Shown in pieces: positions 34,847 to 45,730 of a stretch of 64,000 nucleotides of DNA (position 1 is its first letter; every line of letters starts with the position of its first letter). Location: the NCBI GenBank assembly GCA_019828545.1, contig JACVRA010000136.1, forward strand, positions 1 to 64,000, in the 5' to 3' direction. Under the pieces are notes generated by a model. The model was not told where the DNA came from. It saw nothing but the letters and a program-made list of their open reading frames with translations, and made no database searches. A program made the translations under genes and the position numbers. The stretch is from Paracamarosporium sp. OC-R06-R3. Lineage: Eukaryota > Ascomycota > Dothideomycetes > Pleosporales > Didymosphaeriaceae.

Positions 34847-36808
34847 CTATCTAACGAACACTCGACTGAGCTGTTCCTGCAACTTCAATTGTACCTTTGG
34901 GTCTTTGCCAAAAATGCCAAAAACCGCAATCAATGCAAGAAGACCCATTCTTGATAGGATAAGCGAGGAGATCGACCGATAAGCAGAGCTAAATATCCAT
35001 GTGCTCCTTCCACCTTGCACGACAAAGTCATTCCACCTTGGGAAAAAGGTTCTGCGCCAGAAGGTAGAAGCGAACCCAGGCCACGATGCTGTGTTCCGCC
35101 CTTTGCTGTTGATATACCAATTGGAGCAGCCACTGGAGAAGACAGTACCACTGAGCTCCTTATCAATTCCTTCGACGAACAAATTTTCTGCCTGTTGTTT
35201 TGCTTCGACAGTGGAAGCGCGACCGTCCAGCAGAGGCACGACGAGCGTCTTTGCAATGTAATCAACTTGGACTTCTGAGGCAAAAATGACGGAATTGTGA
35301 GCCGGGAATGTGTTCGGACCGAACCTGGTGGATGTTAGGGATGGACTACAAGCAGCATTTAGAGTACCCACATCAAAGCCATATTTGGGAAGTTATGCAC
35401 GTACACTCCCATATATGCCTGTGCGCCTGAGCCTGAGTTCCACTGCTCGTGCAGATCAGTATTGTTCTTGCCAACGATCTTGAGCGGCCCCAGGAAGTTC
35501 GAAACTTCGAACCCTGTTGCAAGAACAATCACATCAAACTCCTCACGTACGCCTGAGGCGCCGGTAATACCAGTGGCATCGACTTTGATAATTCCTTCCG
35601 GTACTAAGCTCATATTCTCTGCGTGCAAGGCTTCCAAATAGCCCGGGTCAAAGATTCTGCGTTTGCATCCTATCGCTAGGGTCAGTTACGATTACCACCA
35701 GTGATCATTTACATCTTACCCAGAGGAAAATCAGGTACAATGAAGCTATGGTACTTCTTCGGTGCGGTTGAGTAGATGTATTCTTTTGCAGCCTTTTCGG
35801 TGGCCGCTCGTAGGTTTTTCGATTTATCGCTAGATCCGTACGTAGTCACGAGTGCATCACTGGAACTAAAGATAGAATACCGGTAGTATCGTTGCCACAA
35901 TGGGACAAATCTGAAGAAAAGTTTCTCTAAAGCTGAGAATTCGCGATTGGGCCGTTCATGATACCATTGCGGGCTTCGAGCAAACCTAAAGGGTGTCAGC
36001 ATGAATGTTCCCTGCTAGTTATACCGGTGATGAAGTACTGCTTCAAATAGGCAACTTCATGTACCACGTTTGGAACAACTTGAGCTGCGCTGCATCCGTT
36101 GCCGATGAGTGCCATTCGTTTGCCGCGATAATCATAATCCTTGTTCCATCGAGCTGTGTGGAAAACGGATCCTTCGAAATCTTCAATACCAGGAAATCTG
36201 GGCTTTCGCGGTTCTGCAATACTTCCGATGGCTGAAATGAATATCGTGGCCTTCTTTCTGTAGCGGTGTTTTGTTCGCTCATCAACAAGAGTGACCTCCC
36301 ATACTTTCTCGCTCTCGATCCAACGTGCGCCCTCACAAGATGTGTTGAAGATGATATGCGGGCGTAGATCGAACTTATCCACTGTGGCCTCCATGTCTTT
36401 GAATTGTTAGGGACACGAACATTATGTAGAGTAGGTTGCACACACAGTCCAAGATTTCCTGTCGATCGCATAGCTCCTTGGACCAATGTGGGTTCAGATT
36501 GAAGCTAAACGAGTAAAGATGGGTAGGAATGTCGCATCCACTAGAGTATAAGGCGATCAGAGAAGTTCCTTTTTTTTCTATTAGGTTCACAATCAGGACT
36601 AACTTACCATCCTGGGTAGATGTTCGTCCGCCATGTCCCACCAGCTCCATCTAATTTCTCGTAGACCTGATTCATTGTCAACGCAATCGCCAACCGACCA
36701 CGGATGCATTTCACAAACAGTGAAGTCGTTGGAGCCCAAAGACTGCTTCAATTTGTGCGCCATTGCGATACCCGAAGGCCCGGCACCGATAATAATAGCA
36801 TTCACCAT
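34847..36808 (-). CDS. flavin monooxygenase, Baeyer-Villiger type
   Basis: Seven exons: 36719-36808, 36608-36666, 36446-36540, 36039-36396, 35720-35985, 35372-35669 and 34847-35324; 547 aa. Introns are 47-67 nt, and each restores a family motif. The N-terminal FAD site is GAGPSG (residues 8-13); GAGGTWRTNIYPG follows. The BVMO fingerprint FxGxxxHxxxW appears as FEGSVFHTARW at about 155-165. The NADPH site is GNGCSA, and FARSPQWYHERP and ATGF follow. A hydrophobic segment near the C-terminus (about residues 505-525) may anchor it to a membrane. The enzyme should insert oxygen next to a ketone, giving an ester or lactone. It is divergent from the MBL-fold gene. Confidence 0.9.
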
Positions 36809-37152
36809 CTCGATCTGTTGCGTGTCACTGTTTTGTGCAGAGTTTTTTTTTTTTTTTTTGACAGGCAAAAGTGATAAAATATTGGTGTTGTAAAAGAAGT
36901 GTTCAAGCATACCGTTCTCTAATTCACTTGCAAATCTGCTCAAACATATTTGGGCATTACCGAGTTCCTTTCCCCCCATCCGCACGTGCCACCCTCCCTC
37001 AAGTTCGCTTTTTCGATGGGGCGGGGGACATTACTCATGTCTACCGCTCCACAATCCAATCACCAGTATTCATGTACAAGTGCTATGATGGCAAAGGAGC
37101 TGATCAGGACTACTAGAGAATAGTTTAAAAGTGATACAGACTGTGGTTCTCA
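36809..37152. promoter_or_regulatory. divergent promoter between BVMO and MBL-fold genes, with poly-T tract
   Basis: 344 bp between divergent ATGs. An oligo-T run of about 18 lies at 36842-36860. Such dA:dT tracts often exclude nucleosomes. Shared control is an inference. Confidence 0.45.
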
Positions 37153-38358
37153 ATGGTCATACCTATGTCATCACTTGTTTCGCCAATGGCAGCACATTGC
37201 ATTGCCGCGGTTGACGCGCCGCCCGTGAAGATCCCGCTGAGTCGGAACATCTGTGCTCTTACTATCATTGACACTACCTGTGTACTCACCGTCCCTGCCG
37301 ACACGCTGGTCGAGCCTCCGATCCGTGGGCATGAATTGATGAACTTCCCTACCTTGGCATTTTTGATTGGCAATGCGACAACTGGAAAGCAAATCCTCTT
37401 CGACCTGGGATGTAGGAAAGACTTTTGGAACCTACCTTCTACAATTGCAAACATTATCGATGCAAAGGTACCCGGGATCAAGGTTGACAAGAACCTTTCC
37501 GAGATATTGGTTGAAGGCGGCTTCGATACCAACAGCCTAGACGCAGCCATCATCAGCCATCATCATTATGATCACTTTGGCGATCCACGCACTTTCCCAT
37601 CCTCTATGGAACTATTGGTCGGACCTGGGTTTGCGGATGCTTTTTTGCCGGGTTTCCCCTCCAAACAGTTTTCTCCTGCATTTGAGTCGGACCTTGATGG
37701 CCGAGTTGTGCGTGAGCTTTCTTTCTCGGACGAACAACTTGTGGCAGGGTACCGCGCGATAGATTATTTCAGGGACGGTAGTCTGTATATTCTGGACACG
37801 CCAGGGCATGCAATCGGACACCTGTCAGCGCTTGTAAGAACGACGCCAGACACGTTTGTCTTCCTCGGAGGTGACATATGTCACTTTGGAGGAGTATTTC
37901 GACCTACACCATACGTACCTATGCCTGCATGGATTAATGCGTATGATGTCAATCACGAGAAAATGGGTGATCAGCCTTATCCACACTCAGTCTTCACCAG
38001 CTGTCACCCGGACCAAGAGAACTCAAGGACTGCGCCATACTATACTCCGTGTTGTAGAGCGGATGGATGGTATGTTGATCCGCCACGTTCACTTGAGAGC
38101 ATCAATCAACTTAAAGCTTTGGATGCCGACGACAGAATTTTGGTTTTGATTGCACATGACCCTGCGGTGTTAGATATAGTCACCTTTTTCCCACTGGGCA
38201 TTGCGAATGACTGGCATAGAAAGGGCTGGAAACAAACACTTCAATGGAGGTTTCTCAACGAACTACCGTCAAGTGCAAGAAGAGTAAGATACCTTGTTGA
38301 TGGTACATACAGGAATGGAAAACGTCTAAAAACGTTGGAAGGGAATTACATAGATTGA
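37153..38358 (+). CDS. metallo-beta-lactamase-fold hydrolase (lactonase-like)
   Basis: Single exon, 401 aa. The metal motif HxHxDH is seen as SHHHYDHFGD. A further His lies in DTPGHAIGHLSAL, an Asp-containing strand in FLGGDICHFGG and the last His in IAHDPAVLD. This pattern matches the AHL-lactonase/AttM-like branch of the superfamily, which opens lactone rings. No signal peptide is seen, so it is probably cytosolic. Next to a Baeyer-Villiger enzyme, whose product can be a lactone, a lactonase role is attractive but inferred. Confidence 0.85.
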   Translation: MVIPMSSLVSPMAAHCIAAVDAPPVKIPLSRNICALTIIDTTCVLTVPADTLVEPPIRGHELMNFPTLAFLIGNATTGKQILFDLGCRKDFWNLPSTIANIIDAKVPGIKVDKNLSEILVEGGFDTNSLDAAIISHHHYDHFGDPRTFPSSMELLVGPGFADAFLPGFPSKQFSPAFESDLDGRVVRELSFSDEQLVAGYRAIDYFRDGSLYILDTPGHAIGHLSALVRTTPDTFVFLGGDICHFGGVFRPTPYVPMPAWINAYDVNHEKMGDQPYPHSVFTSCHPDQENSRTAPYYTPCCRADGWYVDPPRSLESINQLKALDADDRILVLIAHDPAVLDIVTFFPLGIANDWHRKGWKQTLQWRFLNELPSSARRVRYLVDGTYRNGKRLKTLEGNYID

Positions 38359-38431
38359 ATACATACAAAGGTTGTGGTAGTATGTAGGATTTATCAAATT
38401 GGCCCAATGTCTTCTTTTCCCTCTTAGAGTC

Positions 38432-39641
38432 TCACTTCTCTGCGTCAAATATTACTTTGTGAACCTGTGAAGAGTCGAATAGGGAATAGCCCTTCACAGC
38501 ATCACTCAGAGGCAACACCGCTTCAGTCATAAAGCTAATCTTATCAGCTGTGAACAAGTCCGCCAAGGTGCAAGGACTCACTCAAATAGGTGTTGTTTTC
38601 TCTCCAGCAGTTCAAGTGCCTGCGGGAATATGCCTGGACACAAAAGTTCAGCTTGATAAAAGTTCGGGCTGAGCAGTCCACCCACTGCGCACTGGGCATC
38701 TGCCCATTTGTATTGTCAAGTTCTTTCCATAAGCTTGATTTCCAGTCCACGGGATTGCGCCATTGTGCACGCCTACACTGGAGATCGTGCCCCAAGGTCG
38801 AAGAAGCTCGAACCCCATCTCAAGCGCGTCGCTGTGGCCTACAACCTCAACGACCACATCAACGCCACGACCATCTGTAAGCTCTTTAACGCGTTTCAGA
38901 AGGCCTTCTTTATCCGTTTGATAGTTCCAGGGCTCAGCACCAAGCTTTTGTGCAGTAGCTAGGCGGGAAGGTATCCCATCAACAGCCAACAAAGCTTTGG
39001 GGCTGTATTCCAAGGCTGCAATTAGAGCACATAAACCAACGGGACCGCATCCAAGCAGAACCACAACACTTTCTCGGGCGATTGCAGGATCGAGTTTAGC
39101 TAGACCGTTGCTAGCTGCGAAGTATCCAGTGGGGAAAATATCGGCCATAAGGCATAGCTTCAGCTCTTCGATGCCTTCGGGAGCTTTAACTACAGTCGTC
39201 TCTGCGAATGGTATTCGAACATATTCTGCCTGTGTTCCGTCGAGAAGCGGGCATCCGAATAACAGAGACCGCTCACAACGCGACGTGTATCCATGTGTGC
39301 AGTAGTAGCAGACGCCGCAACTGACAGTGAACGGACAGACGACCGATTCACCAACAGAAAGTGTCTTTATCTTGTGTCCAACTTTATCAATGACACCAGT
39401 GACTTCATGGCCCATGATGAAACCGATCGCAGATGGCTGATGACCTCTGAAGACGTGCAGTTCACTGAAAGCATTGTGAGTGATATCCCTATACTTATGC
39501 CGAGAAGGAGAGCGCTAACCTGCCACATACTGCAGTATATCGGACTTTAACGATGATGTCATTTCCGTCTTGAATTGTTGGCACAGGTCGGTCTTCCACT
39601 GCGACCTCGCGTATACCTTTGAAAATGACAGCTCGCATCAT
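38432..39641 (-). CDS. zinc-dependent medium-chain alcohol dehydrogenase
   Basis: Exons 39520-39641, 38686-39464, 38582-38633 and 38432-38534; 351 aa. Catalytic zinc ligands sit in AVCGSELH and in the GHE of IMGHEVTG. The structural zinc Cys cluster is CGVCYYCTHGYTSRC. The cofactor fold is LLGCGPVGLCAL. The C-terminus reads FMTEAVLPLSDAVKGY after a short intron whose acceptor (GATTAG) was chosen by phase. The protein resembles the sorbitol/threonine/formaldehyde-type branch and could oxidise an alcohol to a ketone or aldehyde. It sits 73 bp from the 3' end of the convergent MBL-fold gene. Confidence 0.9.
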
Positions 39642-39823
39642 CTCACTTTGATTCAATTGCATAAAATCACTTCATCGCCTGGGAACAACGCCGTAATTAA
39701 GACAATATCATTCTGGATTGGTGACGCACATTGCGATGTGGAGTCACGTGAACTACGTTTTGTGGGTGAGTCCGGCACGTGGTTTGAACATGACATTACT
39801 CATGTAAAGTCGCCGCGCATTTG

Positions 39824-41086
39824 TCAGAGTTTGCCTCGCATGCCAGGCGCTTTAGACTTGGCGATGTCCATGCTTGCGCGGGACCACAACGCATATGGTA
39901 CAACTTGTAATGCGAATCGCGCGGCCTTGACTCCGCTGGCCTGACCTTGCGCCATCCGTGCGGCGATACCTTGCATAATAACTGCAGTCCGAAACAGGTT
40001 GAAAGCAATAGCCCAATTCGCATCTGACTCAGGATCCCAACCAACCACCTCGCCGTACCACCGATAGCACATTGCAAGACTCGGGATTCCAGGTACACTA
40101 CCTTCCCGAAATTTCTCTTGAACCTCTTTCAATTCTTCGGTCAATGACTGCTCGATGATCATTGGTACGCGCATGGCTGACCAGTTGAACGAAGCAGTCA
40201 GGTTAACTAAATCGGACATCGGGTGCCCTTCTGTGGCCATTTCCCAGTCTAGTATGCCGATCACGCGCGGCTCGGTCTTGTGGAACACCAGATTATCAAG
40301 TTTATAGTCTCCGTGCACGAGGACCTTGCATTCGGCCGGCTGCGAGGCTTCGTTCGTGAAAAATGACACTAGTTCTTCGAAATGAGGCAGGTTCCCTACC
40401 TCCCGTCCTGTAGCGGTGTGCCTGACTTGAGCTTGTGCGACGGAAACTTTCGAGAGCGCTTTTACCTGACGGCTGTAAAAGCGGGTTGGTCTCTTCCAAT
40501 CGTCAAGTCCTATCACCGACAGGTTGACTGTGTGCAATTTTGCTAGCGTACGGACAGCTTCTTCCCATCTGTTGGCTGTTAGGATAGCCCTTTGTAGAAA
40601 TCGGGGGATGTGTGCAGGTGCTTACATCTCTTGACGTTCTCTTGGATTCTGGTTTGGCAACCACGGATCTTCGAATATCCTGCCATCGAGGAATTCCATT
40701 ATGTAGAATGGTGTCCCAAGAGCAGAAGGATCCGTACAAAGGCCATACGTCCTTGGAACTGGTACATCCGTATGTTCGAGTATCTTGATAACTCGATACT
40801 CTCGTTCAATTTGGTGCGCACTTGCAGAGAGTATCTTGCCTGGAGGCTTCTTCCGAAGCACGTACTTCGCGCCTGTAGACGAGGTGATTTCGTAGGTCGG
40901 ATTGGATTGCCCGTGGCTGAACTGTGGTCATCGAATGTCAGTCATTATGAGCCAAAAAAGCATGAACAAAAGACATTTGGTTACCTGTTTCAGGCCTAAC
41001 GGCGTTCTGATAGAGGGAACATTGGCTTGGATGTAATCCGTAAGAGCAGCTACATCAATCGATTGTCGTATGTTGCCTGCCATCAT
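39824..41086 (-). CDS. APH/ACAD11-type small-molecule kinase
   Basis: Exons 40985-41086, 40626-40921 and 39824-40568; 380 aa. The aminoglycoside-phosphotransferase fold is shown by [12 protein letters not shown] (nucleotide loop), [17 protein letters not shown] (ATP Lys), the Brenner motif HGDYKLDNL (about H218) and the metal Asp in ILDWEMA (about D240). The sequence KKPPG...H..EREY is characteristic of the ACAD10/ACAD11 N-terminal kinase and bacterial LvaA-like proteins rather than of antibiotic-resistance enzymes. Those kinases phosphorylate the hydroxyl of 4-hydroxyacyl-CoAs so it can be eliminated. The gene is divergent from the acyl-CoA synthetase, 300 bp apart. The acyl-CoA dehydrogenase part of ACAD11 is absent here. 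Confidence 0.88.
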
Positions 41087-41386
41087 TCGTACGTATGTAC
41101 GCCCGCTATTTGATTTCAAGCTCGTTTATAAAGTGCGCTCCTGCTACTTAGCTGATATGTGGTGTCATAGGGAGTTCCTAAGCTGTGACTCGGATGTATG
41201 ATGGCATGACTAAGTCTACGTTTTCTCTAGACGTTGGCGATTAACCTCAATCATGCACGGTAATGACGTCTGATCCGAAGCACCTCGAGAATCATGAGAG
41301 CCTCTGAAGGTATGAGTACATTAATCCATATAACCAAAGCTAAGCTCCTAGTTCAAGATACCAACCTGGAAACCGGTATCTATATC
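41087..41386. promoter_or_regulatory. divergent promoter between APH kinase and acyl-CoA synthetase
   Basis: A 300-bp interval between the two start codons. The palindrome-like TGATGGCATGACTAAG and GTAATGACGTCTGATC near 41199 and 41262 include a TGACGTC core, a typical bZIP (CRE-like) site. Regulation by the bZIP gene nearby is an inference. Confidence 0.45.
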
Positions 41387-43123
41387 ATGTTATTCACGTC
41401 CCAACAACCGAACATCGAAGGTGAGCAATCAAAGCTTCAACATAGTGTGCTTATTCTGATCGGAATATTTGCAGTACCAAAGGGCCAAACGCTATGGTCC
41501 TGGCTGTTCGAGTCTTGCACCCCGAAGTACAACCAAGCCGTAACGCAAGGCTATACCGATGTTTCAACATTGGAACATGTCAGCTTCACGGACCTAGCGA
41601 AGCACACTAAAATCCTATCAACGATCTTTTATAATACGTTCGGTCTTCGCGGAGGTGATGTGGTGGTCGTCTACAGCAAGAACTCAATTTGGTATCCTGT
41701 GATAGCTCTGGCGGCTGTACGAATCGGCGCAGTTGCGTGTGCAGTATCACCGGAATATACCGTGGAAGAATTGGCATATTCTCTGCGCTTAACGAACGTC
41801 AAGTTGCTCTTCACAGGAGCTGGGTATATCTCAAACGCCCGGCGGGCATTGGCTGCCTCTTGTGTTGATACCAAGAGCCTGTTGTGCATAGATGCGAATC
41901 AAGACAACTTGCCGAACCTCCAGGACATGATCCTGGAAGGAAAACACTTCAAGGACGACGAGCATGTTCCACAATTTCAGATACCGGCAGGTAAAACCAA
42001 CCATGATATTTGCGCCTACCTCTGTCTGAGCAGCGGCACTACCGGTCTACCGAAAGCAGTTATGGTATCTCATCGTAATATTATTGCTCAATGTCTCCAA
42101 GTCCAACAAATCACACCAAAAGACCACGACAAGATCATTGCAGCTCTACCATTTTACCACATCACCGGCATCGTGCACGAGATCCATCTACCCATCGTAA
42201 TCAACGCTCACACATACGTGTTGCCAACATACACGTTAGACACATTGCTCCAAACGGCATGCCGCTACCACGTCAAAGAGCTCCTAATTGTGCCACCGAT
42301 ATTAATCCGCCTAGTCCGGGACCCAGCAACGGCCAACAAATACGACCTGTCGCACATCCGCCGCTTCTCATCTGGCGCTGCACCTCTACCACACGAAATT
42401 CTTAATCTGTTAGAGAGACGATTCCCAAACACAGGATTTAAGCAAGGCTATGGCATGACTGAGTCCTGCTCAGCGATCACCTCACACCCTCCGTCTAAAT
42501 ACGCGTACAAGTACGCCAACAAGGTGGGCATGTTAGTCGGATCCACAAGCGTCAAGGTAGTAGACCCGAGTACGCTGGAAGAATGCGGTGTTGGCATGGC
42601 CGGTGAAATCTGGGCGCGAGGACCCCAAGTTGCGATGGGGTATCTGAATAACCCTGCTGCGACGGCAGAGACGTTTGATAAAGATGGATTTCTGCATACT
42701 GGTGATATTGGATACATTGATGAGGAAGGTTTACTAGCGATTACAGACAGGATGAAAGAGATGATCAGAGTCAAGGGCATTGGTGTCGCACCAGCTGAAC
42801 TGGAGAATCTGTTGCTTGGACACCCAGCGATTAGCGATGTGGCAGTCTGCGGAGTGCCGGACGATCGCGCTGGAGAGAGGCCGAAGGCGTACGTGGTGCT
42901 CGAGTCGGAGAATAAGCGGGATCCTGTTCAGGCGGGAAGGACTATCATCGAGTATGTCAAGGAGAAAAAGGCGAGGCATAAATGGATTACCGAAGTGGAG
43001 ATTGTGGATGAGATACCGAAGAGTCCAGCAGGCAAGATTCTTAGGAGAAAGTTGAGGGAGAAGACGACCAGTGCCGGTAGCTATGTAGTTGTTCGTGAAG
43101 GTGCACCCAAGGCCAATCTGTAG
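41387..43123 (+). CDS. acyl-CoA synthetase / 4-coumarate:CoA ligase-like (ANL superfamily)
   Basis: Exons 41387-41420 and 41475-43123; 560 aa. The first intron restores the usual opening MLFTSQQPNIEVPKGQTLW. The AMP-binding P-loop is LSSGTTGLPKAVMVSH. Other core motifs are GYGMTES, GEIWARGPQVAMGY, the hinge region LHTGDIGYIDEEG, DRMKEMIRVKG and the C-terminal catalytic Lys in SPAGKILRRKL. The last four residues are KANL, the same tetrapeptide that acts as a peroxisomal targeting signal in human catalase. It should activate a carboxylic acid to its CoA ester, probably in peroxisomes. Confidence 0.9.
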   Translation: MLFTSQQPNIEGEQSKLQHSVLILIGIFAVPKGQTLWSWLFESCTPKYNQAVTQGYTDVSTLEHVSFTDLAKHTKILSTIFYNTFGLRGGDVVVVYSKNSIWYPVIALAAVRIGAVACAVSPEYTVEELAYSLRLTNVKLLFTGAGYISNARRALAASCVDTKSLLCIDANQDNLPNLQDMILEGKHFKDDEHVPQFQIPAGKTNHDICAYLCLSSGTTGLPKAVMVSHRNIIAQCLQVQQITPKDHDKIIAALPFYHITGIVHEIHLPIVINAHTYVLPTYTLDTLLQTACRYHVKELLIVPPILIRLVRDPATANKYDLSHIRRFSSGAAPLPHEILNLLERRFPNTGFKQGYGMTESCSAITSHPPSKYAYKYANKVGMLVGSTSVKVVDPSTLEECGVGMAGEIWARGPQVAMGYLNNPAATAETFDKDGFLHTGDIGYIDEEGLLAITDRMKEMIRVKGIGVAPAELENLLLGHPAISDVAVCGVPDDRAGERPKAYVVLESENKRDPVQAGRTIIEYVKEKKARHKWITEVEIVDEIPKSPAGKILRRKLREKTTSAGSYVVVREGAPKANL

Positions 43124-43489
43124 GCGAAGGATAGGCACAGCTTACTTTGAATATAGTTCTTGAATGATTCTATGTCAGCGAAGGTAAAATGCGGCCTGCT
43201 AATCAATGACGGGGTTTTAGGAGCCGCGCCTGAAGTTAGCGTACTACTCTATTAGGTTAACGCGGGAGCTGTAGCACCGTAGCTCGTGCGTGGCTCCGGA
43301 GCTGGCTCCAAAAACCACATCAATGCCGTCGTGTATTCGGATTTGTGTGCCGGTTTTACGTGCATTTCCCCGCATCTGCTTCCCCGGCCCAACCCGTCCC
43401 CGCGCAAGCCCAACCCCTGCTCTTATGTACCGACTGCTGTCGAACCCGTCTTACTCCTCACCATACCCCTAGATGTTTTCACAAGAACA
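43124..43489. other. upstream region of the bZIP gene
   Basis: 366 bp. The frame of the bZIP ORF is open upstream to about 43286, but the first ATG is at 43490. A pyrimidine-rich leader (CCCCGCATCTGCTTCCCC) precedes it. Confidence 0.4.
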
Positions 43490-45231
43490 ATGACACCAAA
43501 CACGGCCTTCACAGAGTCAGATTCGAATCCCAACGTAGACTCCAACTCGGCTACATGCGTACGTCAAGGCCGGCCCAAGAAGCGGGCCAGGGTCATCTCC
43601 AGCATGACAGAAGAGCAGCTCCAGCACAAACGCAACGTCGACCGCAAGGCTCAGCGTGCGTTTCGGCAGCGGACCAAGGACAGTCTCGAGAAGCTCGAGA
43701 AGCAAATTGCGACCGTCGTACAGTCAGCCACAGAAAGCGAGGCAAAATTCCAACGCGAACTTGCGGTCGTACGCGAGAGTAATCACACCCTGCAGCAATG
43801 TCTTCAGCACATTTCTGAGCTGGCCTTGACTGCAGTGCGCTCGATATCCCTCGCTAACTCTGCCAACTCCGCCAACCATAACCAGGACGCCGGCGCCCCG
43901 TGTCAAACTGAGCCGTCGTCTCGCGAGGACAACCACCAAAACGACAGTGGCACGGGCTCTAACGGTCCGCACGATGCCGCCCTGAGCTCTTCGCAGCTTA
44001 TTGTTCCTATAGCACCCGCAAACGATGCTGCAGATGACAATGCTCATGACAATGCTCATGACAATGTCGCCGCCGCCGCAAGCCCCGAGGCAGAGGCATC
44101 TCCTGGTCTGCTACACCTTGGCACGCCGACTCCTCACCAGCGACAAGATTCCACAGATTCCATTGGACTTTCGCGGCAACAGCATTCCCTGTCGCCAAAT
44201 ATTCACGATCCTATTGGCGAGCCAGTCTCGTGCTTGTATGACCAACGCGGAGCGGCACATCACATCAGTCCAACTTCGCTTGACAGCGCAGGAGTTTGCC
44301 ACCCATCACCTTCTGCAAACCATCAGTTTGCAACCATCCATCCAGATCTGGAGGATCCTAATCAATCCCACTACAATTTTACGCAAACCACTAGCAACGC
44401 AATGTGCGACAGTGTTGACATCAGTCCGCATGCTTCTGCCCCAGCCCCGTCCGTCAGCACAGTACGCAGCGTGCGCTCAAACCCAGTATCCACAGTTCTC
44501 CCATCCCATCTGTCACCAACATGCCCCTTGGACGAAATCCTTCATAATTTCATGATCAGCCGACGAGACCTGATTGCTCAAGGCGTTGATGCCGATTCTG
44601 CTGCTGGGCCGATGAAACCAACAGTCAAAGCCCTCCTCGACCCTAACATGACCAATTCCGTGCACCCTCTTTGTGGCATAATGTCTGAAGTTCTAACAAC
44701 CTTTCCGCATGTCAAGCAACCCGAAAAACTCGCTTTTTATTATCTCATGTATAGAACTATGAGGGTAAGTACTCACCAAACGCTGCTAAGTGAATGCGTA
44801 CTAATTTACAATACGTAGTGGCAAATTGAACCTTCCAAAGAAACTTACATAGCTATGCCAACGTGGCTAAGACCAACAGTCACACAAGTTACAGTCCAAC
44901 ATGCTGCATGGATAGACAACATTCCATGGTACGATGACTTGCCTGCAAATCTGTGCACATAGCTCACGACCTTCTTAGGCCTGGTGTGCGCGACATACTC
45001 ATTGAACACCATGACGACCATCCATTCGACGTCTTTTCAGAGTACTACTCGCACAATGTTAGCGTCAATTGGCCTTACGATGCTCTAGATGCTGTCACTG
45101 ACGTCGAAAACTCGGTTGTATTGCATTCAATCTTCGAAAAGCACGTTTGCAATTTGAAGAACTGGACAGTGTCATCTAATTTCCAGTCACGTTTTCCTTA
45201 CATGTCCTCCGCTATATATTCTCGAGATTAA
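43490..45231 (+). CDS. bZIP transcription factor with C-terminal DUF3425
   Basis: Exons 43490-44764, 44819-44928 and 44979-45231; 545 aa. The basic region is RNVDRKAQRAFRQRTKD at about residues 44-60, followed by a leucine-zipper-like helix (LEKLEKQIATVVQSA and onward). This is the atypical bZIP type common in Pezizomycotina that pairs with DUF3425. The long middle part is Ser/Pro/His/Asn-rich and disordered, with AHDNAHDN repeats. DUF3425 spans about residues 400-545; the second 50-nt intron restores its IPWPGVRD motif and NVSVNWPY. It lies inside the metabolic island beside the acyl-CoA synthetase, so it is the likely local regulator. Confidence 0.85.
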
Positions 45232-45730
45232 TAGCATGTATTTTCCGCGTTAAGGCTGCCTACCTTGGTAAGAATAAACAAAAATTAATAATCCTGCCTG
45301 AGCAGCCGATGGGCCACGCTTCCAGCGAGACATTAGCCATCTAATCCTGAATAATGTAGCACCAACAGTAATGATTTTTTCGACACCCAGTTGAGTCAAA
45401 GAGTACACATGCACACAGCCTTCAATTTACGCGTCCATATACCTGACCTCCTTATTCCTGGCCATCGATGAAAAACACGCCTAGGCACGCATCGAGATCA
45501 CAACAATAGAGTGACGCACAGATATATAGCTTCCAATCATCAAGGACAAATCGCATGTTGCTGGCATTTAATGTGGGGATCGTAAACTGCCACATCGAAG
45601 ACGAAGCACTATTCGACACAACGTCCTGCCCGTGAGAAAAACCACATTCACTACGCACTCCACGGATGCAACCAAAACACTATAAAACAACCGTATCTCC
45701 CTCTTCTAGAATGCTGACGCCTCCAATACT
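45232..45730. other. intergenic between convergent genes, no gene recognised
   Basis: 499 bp between the bZIP stop and the SDR stop. AT-rich, no ORF supported. Confidence 0.45.

Noticed and set aside
44929..44978. Apparent frameshift with stop in the bZIP gene
   Set aside because: A 50-nt intron (GTACGA..TTAG) removes the stop and restores IPWPGVRD, a normal DUF3425 motif, so the gene is intact.
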